The notes: a model not told the origin generated them from the letters alone. DNA of 64,000 nt from Corylus avellana (GCF_901000735.1 NC_081545.1:12617132-12681131), one strand, 5' to 3'; counted from the stretch's first letter, positions 1 through 10,252 are shown. Numbers and translations are program-made.

Positions 1-941
1 ATCAAACTCAGTGAACATTCAAAGTTTTCTTCAAACGATTGCAAGGGAACTTTCAAAATTTCTTTAGAATGATCGCTAATGAACGTTTGACAATAAAAGT
101 GCTATTCAACCCTACAACCCATAAGCCCCATTTCCATTTCCTTTTAGTTCTTACACGAGAGAGAGAGAGAGGTTGGGAATAGGATCAAGTCTCTAGTTCA
201 AAGGAGGTACTACCCTTTTCATGGGTAGTCTTTACTTGAGGTTTGATGATAAGTATATTGCCTAGATGCATCATTTTGGTTTAGAACTGAGTTAAGTGTC
301 TTAAAAGAGCTTTTGGATCTGTTAGATTACTCAAAGTTTGGACCTTTGTGAAGGTTGGACTCTCTCCATGTCCAGTGAACATTCACTAGGGTCACCAAAC
401 GTTCACCTGAGAACATTTGACATGATAAACGAACGTTCAACGGCCAGACAAAATGGCTATTTTGACCCTATTTTAGTTTAAGGCTATTTTCTTCTAGATC
501 ATGGCCTTATATAGGATCCTTTGTTAGATTTGGGCGTAGGTGATCGTGTGAAAGATTACCTGGTTGAAACTTATGACAGTGTAAAGTAAAACTAACATGG
601 ATACTTGTTATTTACATTTCTACATAGCATGATTATTTTATATGTATGAAACATGCATGTTTACAACTCACATGAAATAATTTTTTGAAATAGTGTGAAC
701 TCTATTTTTGAAAAAATGATTGATAAGTAAGAAGATAATGAAAATGATGAGTTCGTAAATACATGAATGTAAAAGACTGAATTAAATTTGTATCATAAGA
801 CATAGTACACTAGTACATACAGGATAATGGCTATGGGTTTACCAATATATAAGCTTGACCCTATAGTCCAGAGATTTACTTGCTATTAGCCTTGTACCCA
901 ATGGTTATTTATGACACGTGCACAATGTATGGATGGGTCAC

Positions 942-2336
942 TGTTAAGTGCCAAAATATTCATATTTTAAGCCTTGAACTTATACTTGTTAATTCCTTAG
1001 TTTTGTTAGTCTATGCTATTTTAGTTCTTTTACGTATTTTCTTTGTTTTCGTAGGCTTTTGGAAGAAAATGAAGCAAATCTGGAAGTATTGGGCTTAAAG
1101 AGCAAATTTGGGAAAAACTAGAGGCTCTGGTAGTGCAATCGATCGCGGGGGACCTGAGATCGAGCGCACTACAAGCAAAAGGATCAGACGAGCGCAAGGC
1201 ATGCGCTCATGCGCACAAGAGAAGAACAATCACATTGCGATCGAGCGCAGAAGACATACGATCAATCGCAGAGGTGCGATCGAGCGCAGACGGGCTGAGA
1301 TCGAGTGCATCCGTGCGCTGGAGAATTCCAGAAGTTGCGGCTAGACCTATATTGCTTTCCATATTAGGGTTTTCCAAGTCCCACTTGTAATAGGACTAAA
1401 CCCTACGATTTTACTAGGCTTTCTAGGTTTTCTAGAGTATTCCTAAGCCTATAAATAAGACCTCTAAACCTTTAGAAGGAGGATCTTTGAATAGACACAA
1501 CTTTGGGAGAGGAATTTAGAGGCTACTTCTAGGAGCGGTTTTCAGTTCTTTCTTTCCCTTTTCTTTTTAGTTTTAATTTAATTATGTGTAACTAACGACT
1601 TAGGAGGGCTAGATTGAAGCCCTAATTATGTTTATTTAATATTTCAATATTGGTGCCTTTGTAATAATCATATTGTGTTGCTTAACTTGATTAATTCCTG
1701 TTTTATTAAATTCCTCATATGTGTTTGCCTGATCAACATATGCATGTGGTATGGACTAGTTAATTAAATCAATTTGGATGACCGAGTCCTAGGTTTAATA
1801 AGAGTAACAAAAGAAATCCACACTGGGTTCTTAGGTTAATCAACATGGAGAACAGGGAGTAAACACCCATGCCCTAGGCCTCATGTGTTTGTCGATTTCC
1901 ACAGTTTTATGCTTTCTTAAAAAACAACTTAGTAGACACTCATACTAAATCCTTTAAGAAAGAAAAGAATTAGAGTAGACACCTATACCTAATTCGTTGC
2001 TTAATGAAATCAATAACTTAAGGAGTACACACCCATACCCTTAGGTTGACAAACATTAGGTATTCATAATATGATTGGATCATTGACATATTGTTATATT
2101 ATCTAAATATAATTTGTGGTAGATATCAATGCCCTACATTTTATTTATCTTTTTATCTTTTCATAATATCAATATCGTGACAATTTTGATATTTTAATTA
2201 ATTCTAAATAAAATCAACAATCTCTGTGGGATCGATCTCGTACTTGCTGTACTATACTATTGTTTTAATCTTGTGCACTTGCGAGTTAAAACGTATCAAT
2301 TATTATTTATTAATTTAGGTAGTATTTGGCACAACA
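942..2336 (+). mobile_element. Solo LTR (1,395 bp) nested in the older LTR
   Basis: The element starts TGTTAAGTGCC and ends GGCACAACA, giving a short imperfect terminal inversion (TG..CA). It is flanked by the perfect 5-bp target duplication GTCAC (937-941 and 2337-2341). Inside are a TATA box (TATAAATA, about 1450), a leader, and near the 3' end the phrase CTCTGTGGGATCGATCTCG followed by GTGCACTTGCGAGTT (2221-2287). This resembles LTR 3' ends of Tat/Athila-type gypsy elements (from memory, not searched). No internal domain or second LTR is present, so it is read as a solo LTR left by LTR-LTR recombination. The relatives at about 42275-43490 (inverted) and 44987-46543 share this architecture. 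Confidence 0.85.
1137..1322 (+). repeat. Cluster of GATCGAGCGC-type motifs upstream of the LTR TATA box
   Basis: About eight variants of (G)ATCGAGCGCA or its shortened form occur in 190 bp (for example about 1159, 1237, 1276 and 1298), in otherwise AT-rich DNA and upstream of the TATA box at about 1450. The same motif recurs in inverse orientation in the LTR insert at 43205-43380. The short open frames here are by-products of the repeats, not genes. Confidence 0.7.
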
Positions 2337-2766
2337 GTCACCATTATAGCTTTGCTAGTAGTGTGAGCCAGCTAAGGTCGAACTCAATCGAGCTGTTAGT
2401 ATAATCCCGCGGGAGGGCTTGGATAAACTCTATGAAGTTGCACTATTACATGTTTCTATTAATTATCCTGTATTATATATATTCATGTCATATGATCTTA
2501 AAACTGAGAAGATTTACTTTTTCCTACTTCTGATTTCTAGACTTTTATTAAGAACCAAGTTCACTGCATAAATAACACTTTGTTCATGTGTATTATTACT
2601 TACGAAGTTGTAGACTTATACTTGTTTCTTTCTACCTGTAAAACATGTGTTATTTTATAGTTGGTTATTTCGAGTAACAAATCCTACAAGGCGACATGTC
2701 CATTTAGAGGACATATTCATAATAACCTTTGAGGATTTGGATCTCGAATGACTCAAGGACATGTGG

Positions 2767-3189
2767 TGTGATGTCCCACATTCCCTGGGCATAGAAAAAA
2801 TGATGTGTTTATATGGAATATACTCTCTCTAAATGGTATAAGGTCTTTTGGAGGTAAACTCAATAATAAAATAGTGTGGGCTTCACCCAAAGCGAACAAT
2901 ATTATACCACTTGGAGCAGGGATGTTACATATGGTATCAGAGCCATAGCCTAGCCTGAGATGGGGGGAGCATGCACAAGCTCATGAGGGTCACCAACGAG
3001 GACACTAGGTCCTAAGAGGGGGTGATTATGACATCCCACATTGCATAGGCATAGAAAAAATGATGTGTTTATATGGAATATACTCTCTCTAAATGGTATG
3101 AGGTCTTTTGTAACTAAACCCAATAATAAAACCATGCGGGCTTAGCCTAAAGTAAACAATATCATATCACTTACAGCAAAGATGTTACA
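2767..3189 (+). mobile_element. TRIM retrotransposon, 423 bp, complete
   Basis: Two direct repeats of 163 bp each (2767-2929, beginning TGTGATGTCCC; 3027-3189, beginning TATGACATCCC; both ending GATGTTACA) flank a 97-bp internal region. A primer binding site TGGTATCAGAGCC (2932-2944, complementary to the 3' end of initiator tRNA-Met) follows the first LTR. A purine tract AAGAGGGGGTGA (about 3014) precedes the second. The flanks TGTGG and TGCGG are a target duplication with one mismatch. There is no coding capacity. The internal region is clearly related to the Cassandra-like internal region at 9888-10038, but these LTRs have no 5S rRNA segment. It depends on proteins supplied by other elements. 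Confidence 0.88.
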
Positions 3190-3629
3190 TGCGGAGTGGC
3201 AATGATGATACTCACCACGATCTAATTGAGATTATTCACCTAGTTTATCTACTTAAAACTAGGCCTTGACGTATACTGATTAGTGTCTTTAAAACTTGGT
3301 TCATTAGATTATTATCCTTGTATTTTTATACTCTAATACTTTAACCTTCACTTGTAATATTTATCTTTAGTAATTTGATGACCGGTCTTTATACCGAAAC
3401 ATTGGATAATTATTTATGCTAGCTTTTGATGTTTTAGTTTAACTTTAGTAATTCTCTATTGTGGTTTATATAGTGGCTATTTTACTTGTCTTTTTAAGTA
3501 AATTCTTCTGCAGCATGTAATTATGTTTATGATGAGAGTTAAATGTCCCATGTGTTTTCATTTTTGACCAAATGGTAATGAGTGACGCACCGTAAAATCA
3601 ATTATCAGTTAATTTTTTAAGGCGTTATA

Positions 3630-4457
3630 GTTGATGATCAGTCTTCTGATGGGGAGTAGCCTACTAAAGACATGGAAGAAGACTTGAGCAACGGTTCAAA
3701 AAAAAAAAAAAGTGGTCTACCGTACCGTCTACTCCACGACCCAAGATTATCTCCAAAAAGTTTACTATTTTTGGCTGCCAATTTTCTAAAAAAGAATATG
3801 AGGGAAAAACTAGTGAGGTAAGTTTTTTTTTTTTAATAAATAAAAATAAAATAAAAAACAATATCCACGTTGAATTAAGAGAACACTCTAACCAGTTCAA
3901 GCTTCTTGTCTTTTTTTTTTTTTCCTTTTCTCAAAATAGATGCCTATATCTCTTATATTTTCTTTAATTTAATATTTTACCATGACCAAGTTAACTCATC
4001 AATCACCAACGAGTCAACCCTTCTAGTCAACTTAGTTATATTAAAAAATAAAATAAAATAAAGGCCTACCACTGTATGATGGACTGTCCAGCCGAAGCTC
4101 TCCGGCCAAACTTTTATGACATAATCCCTAATTCTCATTGTTATCACCTTGAGTATGTGGGATATTACAATCTAGATGATTTTCTTACCATATTCCTTAC
4201 CTTTCCTAGCATACCTTAGCTAGCTATCCATTATCCTCTAAAATATACCCCACTGTAACACTATTTACATGTTTCTTTTGACATGTCTGTATAAGGCGAA
4301 AAATATTCGAACTAGTAACTTCTACTTCATGATCTATTAAACATTATATCAGTTAACGTAGTCTAGTATGGTCAAAACATCTCAAACTTCTTGTTGTTTC
4401 CTTTTTCTCTTCTTTTCAAAATTGGCTTCCGCTTTCTCCTATATTTTATTTTGGAAA
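3630..4457. other. No gene seen; AT-rich intergenic DNA
   Basis: The stretch contains A and T homopolymers and low-complexity sequence. I see no coding frame, RNA gene or element boundary that can be supported. Confidence 0.5.
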
Positions 4458-4922
4458 AAATAGATATACTTCACTCAAACTATCATCACATTGTCAATGT
4501 CTTTCCCATACTACCAATTGTGTTAATGTCTCGTCCTGCCCCAAAGGTCAACAAAAAGATTAAAATGAGCTTAAAAAAAAAAAATTAAAATTAAAATTAA
4601 AATTAAAAAAATAAAAAAAAATAAAAAATCAATAAGGCAAAAAATATCTTACAAATTCAAAGAAAATAACAAAAAAATTAAAAATTAAAATGACCCTCTT
4701 GGTTTTTTCCTTTTTTTTTTTTTTTTTTTTGGTTTTGTTTCTAGTTTTTGTTATAATTTTAAGAATTTTATTTTAGAAAAAAAAATTATGAAGGCTATTT
4801 TTGTCATTGGGATCATTGACATTGTTTTGGTAGTTTATGGGGAAACATTGACACAATTTGTAGTTTGGAGAAAATATAGACAATAGGGTGATAATTTGAG
4901 GGAAGTATGTGTACTTTTTCTT
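4458..4922. mobile_element. Foldback MITE, diverged member of the family at 33939-34619
   Basis: The left end (CACTCAAACTATCATCACATTG, about 4472) is the diverged inverse of the right end (GTGATAATTTGAGGGAAGTATGTG, about 4890-4912). The inner parts also pair (TTGTCAATGTC against GACATTGTTTTGG). The middle is A/T homopolymer. The arrangement is the same as in the better preserved copy at 33939-34619. It is non-coding. No clean target duplication could be fixed. Confidence 0.6.
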
Positions 4923-4966
4923 TTATTTTAAGTAATGTTAAAATTCATATTTCTATACTATATTTA

Positions 4967-5001
<35 letters not shown>

Positions 5002-5229
5002 GTGGGTTGAGACTACCACGTCAACACTGAAGAATAGTTGTGAGACAAAAATATAATTTATAGTATTACTTTTTATTTTATTTAATATTAAAAAATACTA
5101 CACAAAATCAAATGGTGATTTACACTACCGCATCACCAAGTTGTAAGAGTGTAAACTTATTAATTTGTGTAGCATTTCTTTTGGTATTTGAACAATTTTG
5201 GTAGCTCATTTTTCCCTACCCGTTATCTT
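4923..5229. repeat. AT-rich spacer with (AT)n microsatellite
   Basis: It holds an AT dinucleotide run at about 4972-4997 and otherwise AT-rich DNA up to the poly(A)/poly(T) stretch that marks the 3' end of the minus-strand LINE. No gene is visible. Confidence 0.5.
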
Positions 5230-5283
5230 GTTTTTTTTTAAAAAAAAAAAAAAATTGGTTTCAGACTTTCATTCATCAAACAA

Positions 5284-5830
5284 CCTCTCGGTCAACAGAT
5301 ACAAAGTCAGAAATACACATAGGAAAATCAGCAAACCAGGTCTGTTCTTCTTCTTCCTCTAGCAGAGCCATCTTAGCTAAGCTATGTGCCATTTCATTGG
5401 CATCTCGTTTGACATGTTGGAGACTCTCCACATCACAGACTCTTTCAGCAAACGTTTAGTGTCATCTACCAAGTGGCCATATCTTCCCCAGTAACTTCCT
5501 TCCCGTCGTAGTGCGCGCAAGAACAATTTCTAGTGCATCCCCTTCCATAATTCCAATTAAGTTTGATATAACCTTCCTCCGACCGTTGCCACCTTATAGC
5601 CTTTGGGATATTGATCTGTGTGGGACTACATTTCCTGCTTTAATTTGTTCAGCCTTCTAGAAAGCTGATCCTTGGCATTCGTTACTATCGTGGCAGGAGG
5701 AAGGAACTCTCCGCCAACTTGCCCATCAGCCCCTCCATTATACACATAAAATCATCCTCAACACTAGCACATTTGTGAATAGTTTTACAGCAATCAATCT
5801 AGACATCCTTAGCTGATTCCATCTCCAAAG
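5284..5830 (-). pseudogene. LINE ORF2 C-terminal RNase H domain, decayed
   Basis: On the minus strand, frames with stops give fragments ending in DANEMAHSLAKMALLEEEEE (about 5335-5405), the typical C-terminal histidine/alanine helix of the RNase H domain (RVT_3-like) in plant L1-like LINEs. In front of it comes a VLARTTTGRKLLG-like stretch (about 5510). The frame is broken by at least one stop and shifts. It directly continues the zf-RVT fragment at 5838-6131. RNase H would remove template RNA during retrotransposition. Confidence 0.65.
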
Positions 5831-5837
5831 AATATGG

Positions 5838-6131
5838 TTAGTCGTCTCCATGCATCTCCCATATATTGGACAAAAGAGTGTCCTCAGTAATCCCATGCCT
5901 CTTCAAGTTTTCTCTTGTAGGTAGAATATTATTCCATGCTTTCCACAAGAAATTCTTCACCACTCCTGGAACCTTGATACTCCACACCTCCTTCCATATG
6001 TTGGTCAGAGATTTATTAGAAGAACAGCTCCCCTTCTCGACCTCAGCAATGTCTTTGGCCAAATGGTATGCACTACGAACAAAAAATTCCCCATTCTTCG
6101 TACCTGATGCTCCAAATATACTTTCCCTCAC
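5838..6131 (-). pseudogene. LINE ORF2 fragment, zf-RVT region
   Basis: About 97 residues are open from a GTG-phase position, with no real start. FFVRSAYHLAKDIAE and IWKEVWSIKVPGVVKNFLWK match FSVKSAYHLAKEVED and VWKLIWKLKIPNVEKNFIWR of the plus-strand LINE. ILPTRENLKRHG is the usual zf-RVT continuation. It is cut at 6131 by the insert 6136-7500; the preceding part resumes at about 7505. Confidence 0.85.
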
Positions 6132-6135
6132 TTAG

Positions 6136-7500
6136 TTGAATGATAAGATAATCTCTTTAACGGTTACCAATATATACATGAGTTAAACTTATACACCTTA
6201 TTCATGAAAAAAAAAAAAAAAAACAAACAAACAAAACAAAAACTTATACACCTTTATCTTTTGAAAAAAAAAAAAAAACCGTACAATTTTACAATAATTC
6301 ACAAGTTTTCCCTTTCATTTTCTTGGTTCGGTAGATGTGAAAGTTTATAAAGAAAAAAATTAACAAAGCTCACTTAAAAAAAATAATAATAAATAAATAA
6401 ATAAAGAGTATGATAGTCGTGGAAATAAACTGTTAGTTGGCCCTCTCGGCACGGTCACCAAGAGGGACAGTTTACCTTGAGTACTTCATTGGGAGTTTGG
6501 GACCAATTTTTCCATGTAGCATCAGCAAATTAATTTGTCCAGTAAATCCTTCACGCGTTCTCCATACTTTGGAAGTCTTGCTTTGCATTTAAATAGTCTT
6601 CCAACATACTCACCAAAAAAAAAAAAAAAAGTCTTCCGACAATTTCAGTTGCACAATAAGGAAAGCAAAGCAAATTTATGGGTAAAATGAATGTAATTTT
6701 TAGTCTTGGTTAACTACAAAAGTGGAGGCACATTGCTGTCAACTTGGAAATTCAGGCACTCGATCATCTTTAATGAAGTATTCATCAGATATTTTGGAAG
6801 TGAGGTTGATTTGTAATTTTAGAGAACTGCATACTATACCGAAATCTCAAGCCTATGTTATTTGATGTTTGAGAAGTGTCATTATTAAAACATCACTACT
6901 TGAATAGTGACATTTTTTTTGTGTTATTACGAGTCACGCGTCACTATTTGAGTTTCTTCAATGAGCAGGGCAATATTTAGGTTTCTTCAAATTTCTTGTC
7001 AAACAGTTTTTCATTAGAAAGAAATGGTAGTCATTGTTTGGTTGTCACTTGTCATGGATGAATTAAGCTTGCAGGTTGGCTAATAAACGTCGAAAACTCA
7101 CGAGCAAACCCAAACATGAAGGAGATTGACAAGATCCAAATTCAAATGGTGAATTGCAAGTTTTTTTTTTCTTTTCTTGCACAAAAACAAAAACAAATCC
7201 ACATTGTGATGTCACCAGTAATCCAAACATAACTATTTAGATAGTTTACTTAGTGTTAGTAGATAGTTTGTTATTATTTTTTACGGAAAAATATATTTTA
7301 GCTCTCTGAATCATTACTTGTTTTACAATTACGCATTTAAATTTTAAGAAGTGACATGATTAAACTTATACACCTTTTATCTTTTGACAAGGAAAACATG
7401 GTATAATTTAACAATAACTCAAATGCTTTTTTTTTTTTTTTTGTTCAGTTGATGTGAAAGATTATGACAAAATATAATAAATAAATTCAAAAAAAAATAA
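6136..7500. mobile_element. About 1.35-kb insertion in the LINE, with near-terminal direct repeats
   Basis: It separates two LINE parts that are adjacent in the intact relative (after ICSLAICRL at about 7505, before the SAYHLAK part at 6131). Both ends carry similar sequence: AACTTATACACCTTTATCTTTTG..GTAGATGTGAAAG at about 6238-6405, and AACTTATACACC..TTATCTTTTG..TTGATGTGAAAG at about 7361-7503. No coding frame, primer binding site or purine tract was recognised between them. It could be a small LTR-like element or two copies of a short repeat with trapped sequence. The class is unknown. Confidence 0.5.
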
Positions 7501-7504
7501 TAAA

Positions 7505-8060
7505 TACAATCTACAAATAGCCAAGCTACAAATAGTTGTTGCTTCCTCCGCATTGAACGCCTCCTGAACAAGTGGTATGTTCCACCATTGAGTATCATTG
7601 TCTATTAAAGAAGATACCTTCGCATCTTGAGCAAGAACCCGTACAGGAGATTGGATACCATAAGATATTGGGGTAGGAAGCCAACGGTCCTCCCAAATAT
7701 TAATGCTTCCAGCCTTCAGTAGCTTCTTCGCATTCCAAATACTCATCCACGTACATAAAAGTGTTTGGACCCTAATGGAGAATTTAAAAAGGAAGAATAC
7801 GGAAAGTACTTCTCTTTAAGAAAACTTGCCACCAATGTGTCTGGATTTTGAAATAATCGCCAACCCTGCTTGGTTAACAAAGCCATGTTAAAACACTCCA
7901 AATCAAGATATCCCAAGCCACCTCTTTCCTTAGCTCTTCCCATTTTTTTCAAACTCATCCATGCCACCCTCTTCTCATTCTCCTTATGCCCCCAACAAAA
8001 CCGCGACATCATGTAGTTTATATCATTGCATAATATTTTTGGCAATTGGAATACACTCAT
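7505..8060 (-). pseudogene. LINE ORF2 fragment between RT and zf-RVT
   Basis: The upper piece (8060-7743) begins MSVFQLPKILCNDINYMM, matching MSVFKIPKELCNNINSLM of the plus-strand LINE, and contains RFCWGHKENEKRVAWMS. The lower piece (to about 7505) has INIWEDRWLPTP and WWNIPLVQEAFNAEEATTI. The frame shifts once at about 7743. A 23-bp tandem duplication (two copies of CGAATTACCGCCTTAAGAAG at 8080-8130) breaks the frame at the upper edge. Confidence 0.8.
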
Positions 8061-8064
8061 AGTG

Positions 8065-8947
8065 TACGTAGGGGTAGCCCGAATTACCGCCTTAAGAAGT
8101 ATACCCCCGAATTACCGCCTTAAGAAGTATCTCCTTCCTAGCTTGGAAAAGAAACTTCTCCTTCCATCCATTTATGCGCTCCCAAATCTTGCCTTTAATA
8201 CCTATGAAAGAGCTAACCCAAGACCTTCCAAAAAGAGAAGGCAAGGCCAAATATTTCTCATACCTTTGTGTCGAGCTAACTCTTGCAACATTTAAAATAA
8301 GAGTACTGATGTCAAATGTAGTATTCCTACTTTAATAAATAAAATAAAATAAAAAATAAAAAATAAAAAAAAGTACAGAGAACTTCTTTCACGATTTAGA
8401 TTCTGACTCGAGGCTTTTTCATAAACTTCTAGTTGCTCTTGAATACAATTCCACTCTACATTGTTTGTTTTACAAAATAACAAACTATCATTCGCAAAGA
8501 GTAGATGATTTAGTATGGTCCCTCTTCTCGTTATTGGTAGACCTGTTATTCCATGTTCTCGTTCTGCCCTATTCAGGAGAGAATTTAACCCTTCGGTACA
8601 TAAAATGAAAAAGTAAGGTGAACGAGGATCACCCTGTTTGATTCCATGACTCGGAATTATATTACCAAAAGGTTGACCATTGATTAGCATTGAAAAAGAT
8701 ACTGTGCGGACACAAGTCATAGCTAACTGCACCCGTCTTTCCGCAAACCCAATTTTCCGCATTAAGGTTTCCAAAAAGTCCCATTCCATTATATCGTAAG
8801 CCTTGCTCATATCCAACTTCAGAGCCATAAGAATCTCTCTCCCCTTCATCTGACTATCCATAGTGTGAAGTGCTTCAAAAGCTACAAGTATACTATTTGT
8901 AATCAGGCGTCCCTAGAATGAAAGCACTATGATTGGGAGATATAATA
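8065..8947 (-). pseudogene. LINE reverse transcriptase core, broken
   Basis: The main open piece (8861-8292) holds the RT blocks LKLDMSKAYDIMEW, SHGIKQGDPRSPYFFILC and LLFANDSLLFCK. The last has FAND where active LINEs have FADD, so one catalytic aspartate is replaced by asparagine. After EKASSQNLNRERSS the frame runs into an AT-rich segment of about 90 bp (8295-8390), bounded by AGTAC on both sides, which looks like a small later insertion. Upstream, 8876-8947 encodes the ISPNHSAF block with a shift. The element is dead. Confidence 0.85.
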
Positions 8948-9306
8948 TGTAACGACCTAGGGAAAAGCGCTAGCCCTATCTGTACTATCATCCCAAAATG
9001 ACTAGTCAATTTAAAGCTTCCCTAGAATTCATTATAAAGCCCAATTTCACCTAGTAATTAGGCAATGTGGGACTTAGCACCCATGACTATCTCTATAAAC
9101 TGCCCACTCTATGTGAGCTTCTTCTCATCTTACCAATATAGGACCAGGGTGTTACAAACTCCCCTCTTAAACTCTTGACGTCCTCGTCAGGTCCACGTTA
9201 TGCAGTGCTCCAGTACCACATAACTTGGCATTACTAGGTGGCTCTGATACCACTTGTAACGACCCAAGAAAAAGCGCTAGCCACATCTGCGCTATCACCC
9301 CAAAAT

Positions 9307-9586
9307 ACTGAAATTTTGACCCACATATGCTTGAAATAAGTATATATATCTAAGGAGAAGAAAAGCAAATTGTGAGGCAAAGAACCATACCTGACACGCA
9401 CACTGAGGAGAAGAGAGCAAGAAATTTTGGTGTGCTGTAAGAGTATAAGAGCGGCTAAGGGTTTGTCTTATATAAATAGGGTGGGCAAGAAGAGAAAAAA
9501 AAACATCAATGGTTTTTAAAGGGTAGGCGGCGAGCTTTAGGGTTTTCATTCTCTTTTTTTTTTATTTTTTTGGCCGCCTAGGGCTT

Positions 9587-9590
<4 letters not shown>
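9307..9590 (-). promoter_or_regulatory. Promoter and leader-like segment captured in the composite TRIM
   Basis: Read on the minus strand, the segment has a telo-box AAACCCTAA (9538-9546), a TATA box TATTTATATAA (about 9468-9478), a C/T-rich leader about 30 bp downstream, then CAG/GTATGG like a splice donor (about 9390) and TTTCAG like an acceptor exactly where LTR sequence resumes (9307). A telo-box plus TATA plus pyrimidine-rich leader is the usual layout of plant ribosomal-protein and translation genes (family knowledge). That it was captured from such a gene is inference; no coding exon is present. Confidence 0.45.
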
Positions 9591-9626
<36 letters not shown>

Positions 9627-9715
9627 ACTATTATTTATATTTTACTCTTTTATTTTATTTACTTATCCCACCTCAATGACACACAATATTGTCCGCTTTT
9701 GGCTCTTCCAAATCA

Positions 9716-9820
9716 GACTTCCCAGGAGGTCACCCATCTTGGTACTACTCCAGCAGAAGCACGCTTAACTGCGGAGTTCTGATAGGATCATGACCATCAT
9801 GGCTTTAAAACGCGTTGTGT
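9716..9820 (-). pseudogene. 5S rRNA-like sequence inside a Cassandra-type LTR
   Basis: On the minus strand the segment reads ATCAGAACTCCGCAGTTAAG, then CGTGCTT, a diverged loop, AGTAGTACCAAGATGGGTGA and CCTCCTGGGAAGTC. It follows the 3' two thirds of plant 5S rRNA closely, including the internal A-box and C-box promoter regions; the 5' third is diverged. It lies inside a TGTGACGTCCC-starting LTR, as in Cassandra TRIMs, so it is a retroelement part and not a 5S rDNA array unit. Confidence 0.85.
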
Positions 9821-10252
9821 CATTAAAGATGTAGTATACATTTAAGCACATCCTCATCTTCATATCCAAGCAATGTGGGACGTCACAATCACCCGCTATT
9901 AGGACTCAGCATCCCCGCTGGCGACCCTCATGGGATTAGCCCATTCTTGGCGTCCGTCCCAGCGAGTGCCCGCTAGTGATGTTTATGGGCTTATGCACGC
10001 TCCCCACATCTCAAACTGGGCAATGGCTCTGATACCATTGTAACGACCCAGAAAAAAATGCTAGCTATATCTACGCCATCACCCCAAAATGACTAGTCAA
10101 TTTGGAGCTTTCCTATAATTCATTATAAAGTCCAATTTCACCTAGTAATTAGGCAATGTGGGACTTAGTACCCATAACTATCTCTATAAACCACCCACTC
10201 TATGTGAGCTTCTTCTCATCTTCCCAATATGGAACCGGGGTGTTACATAATA

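Larger units (their letters stand above)
1..3629 (+). mobile_element. Old Ty3/gypsy-type LTR, left edge outside window, carrying two later insertions
   Basis: Around 780-941 and 2342-2410 the sequence follows the same order of motifs as the gypsy LTRs at 39925-40130 and 49620-49830 (the GTACAC..GGTACATGCGGGATAA-like stretch, then CCAATGGTT, then a CGAACTC..TTGAGCTG-like stretch). The right end, TCAATTATCAGTTAATT followed by GGCGTTATA (3598-3629), matches the LTR end at 50585-50623, with GTTACA decayed to GTTATA. A badly decayed primer-binding-like stretch follows. Removing the insertions at 942-2341 and 2767-3194 leaves about 1.8 kb of continuous LTR. AACGTTC-type motifs occur at about 15-435. 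No coding capacity is visible. The family is inferred from similarity inside the window only. Confidence 0.65.
8948..10247 (-). mobile_element. Composite TRIM (1,300 bp) with two LTR families and 5S rRNA-like sequence
   Basis: Terminal 209-bp LTRs (8948-9156 and 10039-10247; TGTAACGACC..GGTGTTACA) are flanked by a perfect TAATA duplication (8943-8947 and 10248-10252). The minus-strand order is: LTR 10247-10039; primer site (complement of TGGCTCTGATACCA, 10024-10037); Cassandra-like internal region to 9888; Cassandra-type LTR 9887 to about 9666 with 5S sequence; an AT-rich (TA)n stretch; a gene-leader-like segment 9590-9307; the last 52 bp of the 209-bp LTR (9306-9255); a second primer site (9239-9252); a short internal region; LTR 9156-8948. 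It has no coding capacity. Removing it and one TAATA restores the LINE frame as LPHIISPNHSAF. Confidence 0.88.

Noticed and set aside
1108..1390. Overlapping open frames of 78 and 85 residues with repeated RSSA/IERR peptides
   Set aside because: They are translations of the GATCGAGCGC motif cluster inside an LTR; no start context, homology or conserved frame supports a gene.
9716..9820. A functional 5S rRNA gene
   Set aside because: The 5' third is diverged, there is no tandem 5S unit, and the segment lies inside a Cassandra-type LTR.
2932..10037. TGGTATCAGAGCC stretches as tRNA-Met gene pieces
   Set aside because: Each lies directly after an LTR end, the position of a primer binding site; no tRNA cloverleaf surrounds them.
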